This document shows, one piece after another, positions 6,652 to 14,036 of a stretch of DNA of 14,036 nucleotides (its first letter is position 1; every line of letters starts with the position of its first letter). The translations under genes and the position numbers were made by a program. Location of the stretch: assembly GCA_000482145.1 (NCBI GenBank), contig AUXH01000511.1:1-14036 (forward strand), written 5' to 3'. Source of the stretch: Strigomonas culicis. Taxonomy: Eukaryota > Euglenozoa > Kinetoplastea > Trypanosomatida > Trypanosomatidae. Under the pieces are notes generated by a model. It had not been told where the DNA came from. It was given only the letters and a program-made list of their open reading frames with translations, and ran no database searches.

Positions 6652-7581
6652 ATGGATAATTTCGACTTTGACGACGCGGAGCATTTTTTCGATGACCAGG
6701 AAGAGGTGGGGGACAGCGACGCGCTCCATGACAGCCACGCTCCGGCCCCCACCGGGCACCTGGACAGTAGGAAGCGTGACCGCGCGGCACTCGGCGACGA
6801 TGACCAGGACTTCGCCATGGGTCCCGACGACGACAACAACAACGACTTGTTAGATTTGCACGACAGTGCGCTGCAGCACCACCACCAGGAGGTGCCGCTG
6901 CAGCCGGCGGACGACGCGGCCGCCCTGGTGCCCCCGCCGATCGAGGACCTCACCGTGTACCTACCGAACGTGCCGAACCCCAAGGCGTTCCCTGTCGTCG
7001 TCGCGGTCATCGCACAGGCGGAGATCAGCGAGGGCGTCGACCTGCGGCTGCTGAGCTGCGCGGCGCGCAACGTGGAGTACCTGCCGCACCACCGCATCCC
7101 CGCCGCGACGATGCGACTCAACGAGCCGAACGCGGTCGCGCAGATCCGCAGCTCCGGCACCATCCACATCGTCGGCGCCGCAAGCATCAGTGAGTCCCGC
7201 TGCGCCGCGGAGCTGACGGTGCGCATCCTGCGCCGCGCGCTGCACCTCCGGATCGACTCGTTCCGCTTCCGCGTGCGGTCCATCATGGCCCGCTTCAACC
7301 TGTGCAGCCCGGTGCGGCTGGACGATCTCGCGCACCACACCCTGGACCCCGCCGAGAGCCCGGGCGTCAGCTCCGTCTTCTGCAGCTTCGAGCCCGAGCG
7401 CCACATGGGGTGCATCGTCCGTCTGGAGAGCGCGGCCAGTCAGAACCGCTGGCGCGTCAGCAGCACGGTGTACGTGACCGGCAAGGTGAACATGATCGGC
7501 GCACGCAGCATGGAGGAGCTGCAGTTTGCGTTCGACGCCCTCGTGCCCATCGTCTCCAAGTACCTGGGCAAGGCCACCTGA
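6652..7581 (+). CDS. TRF4: TATA-binding protein, trypanosomatid TRF4 type
   Basis: A 309-residue divergent TBP. In trypanosomatids TRF4 works with SNAPc/TFIIA-like factors at the spliced-leader RNA promoter and at RNA polymerase III genes in the nucleus. The N-terminal 95 residues are acidic (many Asp, with D59-D61 and N62-N64) and His-rich. Two TBP repeats follow, at about 112-195 and 206-304. Recognisable landmarks are ARNVEY (138-143), IRSSGT (165-170) and VGA (174-176) in the first repeat, and FEPERHMG (246-253), YVTGKV (274-279) and IGA (282-284) in the second. The four Phe that kink DNA in ordinary TBP are replaced by I149, R166, H251 and Y274. The start is the first ATG after the acceptor and is close to the known family length (about 270 residues) plus a longer acidic leader. 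The family call is very safe. Confidence 0.94.
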   Translation: MDNFDFDDAEHFFDDQEEVGDSDALHDSHAPAPTGHLDSRKRDRAALGDDDQDFAMGPDDDNNNDLLDLHDSALQHHHQEVPLQPADDAAALVPPPIEDLTVYLPNVPNPKAFPVVVAVIAQAEISEGVDLRLLSCAARNVEYLPHHRIPAATMRLNEPNAVAQIRSSGTIHIVGAASISESRCAAELTVRILRRALHLRIDSFRFRVRSIMARFNLCSPVRLDDLAHHTLDPAESPGVSSVFCSFEPERHMGCIVRLESAASQNRWRVSSTVYVTGKVNMIGARSMEELQFAFDALVPIVSKYLGKAT

Positions 7582-7794
7582 GGCGGGAAGGCGGTGGGAC
7601 GTACCTGGCACCAGTACACGGTACGGTAATGCTGTTTTCTTTTTTATGAAAAGGAAAATAGACGTGTAGACTCTTTATCATATAATACTATATAGAAAAG
7701 CCAAAAAAAAAAAGGATATGCGAGCAGGAGTGGTGGGAGGACTTGCCTTACAGAATGAAAAATGCCAACATTTCATACATCTTCTTACTTATGA
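7582..7794. other. Short intergenic region, no gene seen
   Basis: The 3' untranslated region of the TBP gene, with an A run at 7703-7713. Nothing coding-like. Confidence 0.7.
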
Positions 7795-7819
7795 CCTCCT
7801 CTTTTGGCATTCTATTTAG
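7795..7819 (+). promoter_or_regulatory. Pyrimidine-rich tract and trans-splice acceptor (AG 7818-7819)
   Basis: A CT-rich stretch ending in TTTAG, 44 bases before the ATG at 7864 with no ATG between. A second AG at 7852-7853 is closer but has a poor tract before it. Confidence 0.6.
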
Positions 7820-7863
7820 TTTTTTTAAAAAAAAAAAATCATTGCTACCAAAGAAAACTCATC

Positions 7864-8550
7864 ATGGCCAGTTGGGAAGTGATTGCGAAGGAGTCCGAGG
7901 CGATTCTTGCGAAGCCGGACATCAAGGGATGCTACGAGTACCTGCAGAAAGCCTACGAGGGCGGCGCCACGCACCCCGAGGTCCTCTGGCGCCTCGGCCG
8001 TGCCTGCTACGAGATGGCCGAGGAGATCACCGACGCGAGCGCGCAGGAGCCCTTCCTGCTGAAAGGTCTCGAGCTCGTCCAGCAGTCCGTCAACGAGGAC
8101 GGCAACAACTTCGCCTCGCACAAGTGGCTCGGTATCCTTCTCTCTGCGCAGCACGTCAGCACCAAGGAGAAGATCGCGAACGCGTACAAGATCAAGGAGC
8201 AGTTCCTGAAGGCGGTGGAGCTCAACCCGGCGGACGCCACGTCGCTGCACTGCATGGGCAACTGGTGCGCCAGCGTGTTGAAGGTCAGCTGGCTCGAGCG
8301 CAAGGCGGCCGCGCTGCTCTTCGGCGAGCCGCCCTCCTCCACGCCGGAGGAGTGCCTCAAGTACCTCCTCGCATCTGCGGAGGCGGGCGACACCATTCAC
8401 AACGCGAAGATGATCGGCGACATGTACAAGCAGCAGGGTAACAAGGAGGAGGCACGCAAGTGGTACACCAAGGCAGTGGGTATGCCAGCCGACACGGAGC
8501 TCAAGAAGCGCAACCACGACGCGGCGGAGAAGGCGCTGAGCCAGCTATAA
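7864..8550 (+). CDS. RMDN1: RMDN1-like TPR protein (regulator of microtubule dynamics family)
   Basis: A 228-residue protein matching the animal RMDN1 (FAM82B) family over nearly its full length; that family has been linked to spindle microtubules and also to mitochondria. Landmarks are EVLWRLGRA (39-47), FASHKWLGILLS (83-94), KIANAYKIKEQF (103-114), AVELNPADATSLHCMG (117-132) and LFGEPPSSTPEE (152-163). The last three look like TPR helices and the conserved family loop. A C-terminal TPR-like pair (about 178-205) follows, including GDMYKQQGNKEEARKWYTKA. Human proteins of this family have an N-terminal targeting or membrane segment; this one begins almost at the TPR core with none, so a cytosolic scaffold is likely. 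The start is the first ATG after the acceptor. Family call firm; cellular role in trypanosomatids inferred only. Confidence 0.92.
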   Translation: MASWEVIAKESEAILAKPDIKGCYEYLQKAYEGGATHPEVLWRLGRACYEMAEEITDASAQEPFLLKGLELVQQSVNEDGNNFASHKWLGILLSAQHVSTKEKIANAYKIKEQFLKAVELNPADATSLHCMGNWCASVLKVSWLERKAAALLFGEPPSSTPEECLKYLLASAEAGDTIHNAKMIGDMYKQQGNKEEARKWYTKAVGMPADTELKKRNHDAAEKALSQL

Positions 8551-9180
8551 GAGCAGGAAGCAGGAAACTTAAAAAAAAAAAAGAGAGAGAGAAGAAGCAG
8601 CAGCAGCAGCATGTAAAAACAAGAGTAACGGAAGAAGGAAAGAGGAGCGGTAAGCTCTTCAAGTAACTTCCTTTTTTTTTATTGTTCGCTTTGCATTTTT
8701 TATTTGTTCTTTTTTTTGTTGTTTTCCTTTTATTCTTGGAGGATTATTTCCACTCACTTCTTTGTCTTTTGTTTCACACTTTTGATCATTGTTATTAGTA
8801 TTGTCATGTATTTACCGCAACACGCATGTGTGTGTGTGTGTGTGTGCAAACGCACAAGGCCCACATATGTATCTCCTTTGTCGCTTTAACTTGTAGGTAG
8901 GTGCATATATACCGACGAAGTAAGAACGGAACCCTAAAATGATACGGCTTACTACAATTCATAATAGTTGAGTGGAATAAAACGCACAGAAGAAGAATGG
9001 AATATCAAAAAGGCATATCAATAATGGCACATTTTAAGGGTTCCTTGAAACGATTCCTTACGCATGCATTTGCATCTGTGTATGTATCCATGTGAATGAG
9101 TGGGTGTCTTCGAAAAGCAAGAAATGATTCCCTGGATCTTCCTCCTTGCGTCTTTAAGTCTAGTTTACGTCATCGTATAC
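8551..9180. other. Intergenic region, no gene seen
   Basis: The 3' untranslated region of the RMDN1-like gene and spacer. It contains an A run (8571-8582), (AGC)5 at 8596-8610, T-rich tracts (8671-8735) and a (TG)10 repeat at 8827-8846. A frame entered by GTG at 9100, with ATG at 9124, runs into the next gene but lies before the splice acceptor. Confidence 0.75.
8827..8846. repeat. (TG)10 dinucleotide repeat
   Basis: Ten perfect TG units in the spacer between the RMDN1-like gene and the TUTase-family gene; a simple microsatellite. Confidence 0.95.
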
Positions 9181-9200
9181 TCTTTTTTTTTCCCCTCTAG
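9181..9200 (+). promoter_or_regulatory. Polypyrimidine tract and trans-splice acceptor (AG 9199-9200)
   Basis: Eighteen pyrimidines followed by AG. The first ATG downstream is 9262, so this site sets the start of the TUTase-family protein and excludes the hydrophobic upstream extension. Confidence 0.8.
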
Positions 9201-9261
9201 AGAGCAATTAGGTGCTATTGTTGTTGTAGGTTTATATTTCTTATTATTATTATTTTTCGCC

Positions 9262-11811
9262 ATGTCGAGCCTTGCGGAAGCTGATAACGCCGCCTTGAGG
9301 ACGATACAAGGCGACGCGGCTCCTGCGGTCGCGCCGCGGGCCGCGGCCGACATGTACGAACTCTGCGACATGTGCAACCGCGTCATCGATGACGCGGACC
9401 ACCACAGCGCCTGTCAGCACGATGAGCTCGTCCGCCGCCTCGCGCGGCACCCGCCCGCGGCCGCGGACGCCCCGGCGCCGAGCCCGGAGCTGCTGCTGGC
9501 CTTCAGCGACTGCATCACGTGTGACGTCGACCACGACGACGGCGGCCCCGAGGCCTTCCGCGTCATCCTCGACTGCGAGAGGCAGCTCCACCTGCTGCTG
9601 AACGAGTCGATGGACGAGCGGCCCACCGTCTTTCTGTTCGGGAGCTGTGTGTCCATGGGCTGCTGGGATGGCCGCGGGGACGCCGATTTCTCGGCGGTGG
9701 TGCCGCAGCTTATCGAGACGGACGGCGCCGAGCAGGGGCACTTTGAAAACGCCCTCACCTCTCGTACGAAGGAGAAGGATCTCATCCGCGCGATCTGCAA
9801 AAAAATGAAAAACGGTGGCTTCCTGTTCGAGGAGCTGGAGCCCGTTGTGCACTCCCGCATCCCGGTGGTGCGCCGGAAGAAAAAGAATGCACAGCGGTAC
9901 GACCTCCACCGCCACAGCGCGGACGAGCCGTACAGGATTGACTACGAGTTCTCCAACGCGTACACCTACAAGGCCTTCATGGACACGGCGGCGGCCCTCG
10001 AGCAGCGCTACGGCGCGACCATCACGCCGCGCCCCGGGAAGCGGCATCTGGTGGTGGTCGCTGTGGCGGACGGCAGCAAAGCGCTCCGCCTCTTCAGCCG
10101 CAAAGAGAGCACCGGCATCGTGAAGCAGTGGGAGAAGGGCGGGCGCCTGCCGGAGCTCTTCTCGATCGACCTCGACATCTCGGCGCGGACCTTCGGCATC
10201 CGCAACAGTTGGTTCCTGCGCCGCTACCTCGAGCAGAGCCCGCTGTTCCGCGTGGGCAACATGTTTCTCAAGAAGTGGAGCAAGCGCAAGGGGGTGAACA
10301 ACTCGCGCCGCGGCTTCCTCACCTCCTACGCGGTGACGTCGCTGTGGATCTACTATCTCCTCCGCTGCGGCGCGGCCACGTTCGTGGAGCCGTCCACGGT
10401 GCACGTCGCCCCGCGGCTCGCGCAGCAAGACATCCCGTACCTGCCGCTCTGGCCCGCCGACGCGCGGCAGGACGCGGCGCAGCGCGCGCGGCTCGCGCAG
10501 CTCGTCAGCGGTTTCTTCTACTTCTACGCGGACGAGTTCGACTGGGCGCGGCACGTCGTCTCCCTGCGCCGCGACTGCCGCGACCCGGCCGCGGTGCTGA
10601 CGAAGGAGGCGTGCGGCTGGACGGCGGCGAACGAGGTGCGCTCCCTCATGCTGGCGGACCGTGTCTTCCATGGTGTCTGCATCGACGACCCCTACGAGGA
10701 CAACCTGAACCTCGCGCGCCACCTCACGCCGGCGAAGGCCGCCTACGTGCAGCAGCAGTTCCACGACGCGGCCGAGCACTGCCGCGCGGCGCTGTGCGGC
10801 GCCGCGCCGCGCGCGACGGAGCTCTTCGAGTTCCTGCTGCTGGACGGCCAGGCAGCGGCCGAGGCGGCGCTGCGCGCGGAGGTCTATCGGCACCTCGTGC
10901 AGCACCACGGCGAGGGGACCATCGGCGGCCTGCGGGAGCACCTTGCCGCGCACTGCGGCAGCGACCTCGTCGTCTACGAGCTGCAGAACTGCCTGACGGA
11001 TCTGTGGTGGCAGGAGAAGGTCATCCTCGCGGCGGATGCGCTGAACGCGTCGCACAGCCGTAAGGTGGACCCGCTGCGTCCGGCGGCGGAGCAGCAGCTG
11101 GCGGGCTGGGTCGCCGTCTGCGACGGGTCCGAGAGCGGCGTGGCGGTCGACCGCTTCAACGCGCAAAAGGTGTACCTCTCACACAAAGCGCAGCCGCAGC
11201 AGCAGCAGCAGCCGTCCTTCTGGGAGGCGCAGGCGGCGCACGTGCGGGACGTGGAGCAGCGCGCGCGCGGCCGCCTCGGCCACCGGCTGGCCGGCGACGA
11301 CGACCACGCGCCGGGCAGCCTCGTGCGCCGCTGCCTGTTCCCGCTCGACCATCTCGTCTTTGCGACCTACGCGGACCGCGAGCGCTACGCGAAGGCGCTC
11401 GCGGCGGCGGGCGCGGCGCTGCAGCCGGTCGCCGGCGCGGCCGCGCGCACGCCGGCGGAGTGGTCGCAGCAGGCGGCGGCGCTCCTCGCGGCGGCGGGGC
11501 CGGCCAGCCGCGACCTCCTCGAGCACATCCTCTCCACCGACGCCTACGTCGAGCTGGACGCGGGCCGCGCGGCGGTGGTCGGTGTGCGGCCGGCGCTGCT
11601 GCAGTACGGCGGCGCCGCCCCGGAGGAGGAGGCCGTCGTGCGCCAGAAGGAGCACAGCGGGCCGCCGCGGCCCAAGCGGAGCCTGACGGTGGGGCTGAGG
11701 AATAAGTACTGCGATGGGTGCGGCAAGAAGGCGGATCTGTACCCCTGCGTCAACCGCAAGGTCGACCGTGGCTACTACTGTCTCGCGTGCTGGCAAATGT
11801 ACGAAAAATAG
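9262..11811 (+). CDS. TUTase / non-canonical poly(A) polymerase family enzyme with Cys/His clusters at both ends
   Basis: An 849-residue template-independent RNA nucleotidyltransferase. Known trypanosomatid members (RET1, RET2, TUT3, TUT4, MEAT1) add U, in one case A, to RNA 3' ends. An N-terminal Cys/His cluster (C35, C38, H47/H48, C51, H53) resembles a zinc finger. The catalytic signature is G127-S128 followed by D140-A-D142. After an inserted middle domain (about 205-295) comes D305 in DLDIS, the third metal-binding carboxylate, as in RET2-type enzymes. Nucleotide-site residues expected in this family are N315, K337/K341, S355 and Y356, the last expected to stack on the base. A PAP-associated domain spans about 385-440 (GFFYFYADEFDW). 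About 400 further residues of unknown fold end in a second Cys cluster (C817, C820, C829, C840, C843). The zinc finger and length recall RET1, but the N-terminus is not a clear mitochondrial presequence, so a TUT3-like or cytosolic enzyme is equally possible. U versus A specificity is not provable by eye. Confidence 0.91.
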   Translation: MSSLAEADNAALRTIQGDAAPAVAPRAAADMYELCDMCNRVIDDADHHSACQHDELVRRLARHPPAAADAPAPSPELLLAFSDCITCDVDHDDGGPEAFRVILDCERQLHLLLNESMDERPTVFLFGSCVSMGCWDGRGDADFSAVVPQLIETDGAEQGHFENALTSRTKEKDLIRAICKKMKNGGFLFEELEPVVHSRIPVVRRKKKNAQRYDLHRHSADEPYRIDYEFSNAYTYKAFMDTAAALEQRYGATITPRPGKRHLVVVAVADGSKALRLFSRKESTGIVKQWEKGGRLPELFSIDLDISARTFGIRNSWFLRRYLEQSPLFRVGNMFLKKWSKRKGVNNSRRGFLTSYAVTSLWIYYLLRCGAATFVEPSTVHVAPRLAQQDIPYLPLWPADARQDAAQRARLAQLVSGFFYFYADEFDWARHVVSLRRDCRDPAAVLTKEACGWTAANEVRSLMLADRVFHGVCIDDPYEDNLNLARHLTPAKAAYVQQQFHDAAEHCRAALCGAAPRATELFEFLLLDGQAAAEAALRAEVYRHLVQHHGEGTIGGLREHLAAHCGSDLVVYELQNCLTDLWWQEKVILAADALNASHSRKVDPLRPAAEQQLAGWVAVCDGSESGVAVDRFNAQKVYLSHKAQPQQQQQPSFWEAQAAHVRDVEQRARGRLGHRLAGDDDHAPGSLVRRCLFPLDHLVFATYADRERYAKALAAAGAALQPVAGAAARTPAEWSQQAAALLAAAGPASRDLLEHILSTDAYVELDAGRAAVVGVRPALLQYGGAAPEEEAVVRQKEHSGPPRPKRSLTVGLRNKYCDGCGKKADLYPCVNRKVDRGYYCLACWQMYEK

Positions 11812-14036
<2,225 letters not shown>

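Noticed and set aside
8704..8889. Short hydrophobic open frame after the RMDN1-like gene
   Set aside because: Produced by T-rich tracts and the (TG)10 repeat; no coding-like composition and no acceptor placed for it.
9100..9261. Hydrophobic N-terminal extension of the TUTase-family protein (GTG 9100 or ATG 9124)
   Set aside because: The strong polypyrimidine tract and AG at 9199-9200 lie inside it, so the mature mRNA would begin after it. The composition is that of a spacer, and GTG starts are not expected in nuclear genes.
9250..11166. 638-residue minus-strand open frame opposite the TUTase-family gene
   Set aside because: It is the mirror of a clear plus-strand enzyme and has no recognisable motif; an effect of high GC at third positions.

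Overview
The window looks like nuclear DNA of a trypanosomatid (Kinetoplastea). Eight protein genes all lie on the + strand, and none needs a cis-intron. They are separated by AT-rich, homopolymer-rich spacers. Almost every start codon is preceded by a polypyrimidine tract and an AG with no ATG in between, as expected for spliced-leader trans-splicing of a polycistronic transcript. The content agrees: a divergent TRF4-type TATA-binding protein, a terminal uridylyltransferase-family enzyme with a domain inserted in its catalytic core, and a cathepsin L-like cysteine peptidase with the trypanosomatid Cys-rich C-terminal extension. Coding regions are very GC-rich at third codon positions, so long open frames appear on other frames and on the minus strand; I treat these as shadows. 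Genus and species cannot be fixed from this sequence.

Layout. 1-579: 3' part of a PAP2-type lipid phosphate phosphatase. 1213-1563: small Ala/Leu/Gly-rich protein with a mitochondrial-type N-terminus, not recognised. 1943-3595: coiled-coil protein with a C-terminal PDZ domain. 4149-5921: cation diffusion facilitator (zinc-type transporter) with three His clusters and a probable mitochondrial presequence. 6652-7581: TATA-binding protein of the TRF4 type. 7864-8550: TPR protein of the RMDN1 (regulator of microtubule dynamics 1) family. 9262-11811: TUTase / non-canonical poly(A) polymerase family enzyme with Cys/His clusters at both ends. 12235 to the window end: cysteine peptidase whose C-terminus continues into a His/Pro/Arg/Gly repeat tail with an apparent 1-base frameshift near 13817. 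The spacers of 0.28-0.73 kb hold untranslated regions, splice acceptors, A/T runs and simple repeats. I see no RNA gene, transposon or CRISPR.

The genes do not form one pathway, which is normal for a trypanosomatid directional gene cluster. Points deserving a second look are the His-rich repeat tail on the secreted peptidase and its frameshift, the loss of all four DNA-intercalating Phe residues in the TBP, the possible alternative trans-splicing that would make long (mitochondrial) and short forms of the zinc transporter, and the unrecognised small gene whose last codons look like untranslated sequence.
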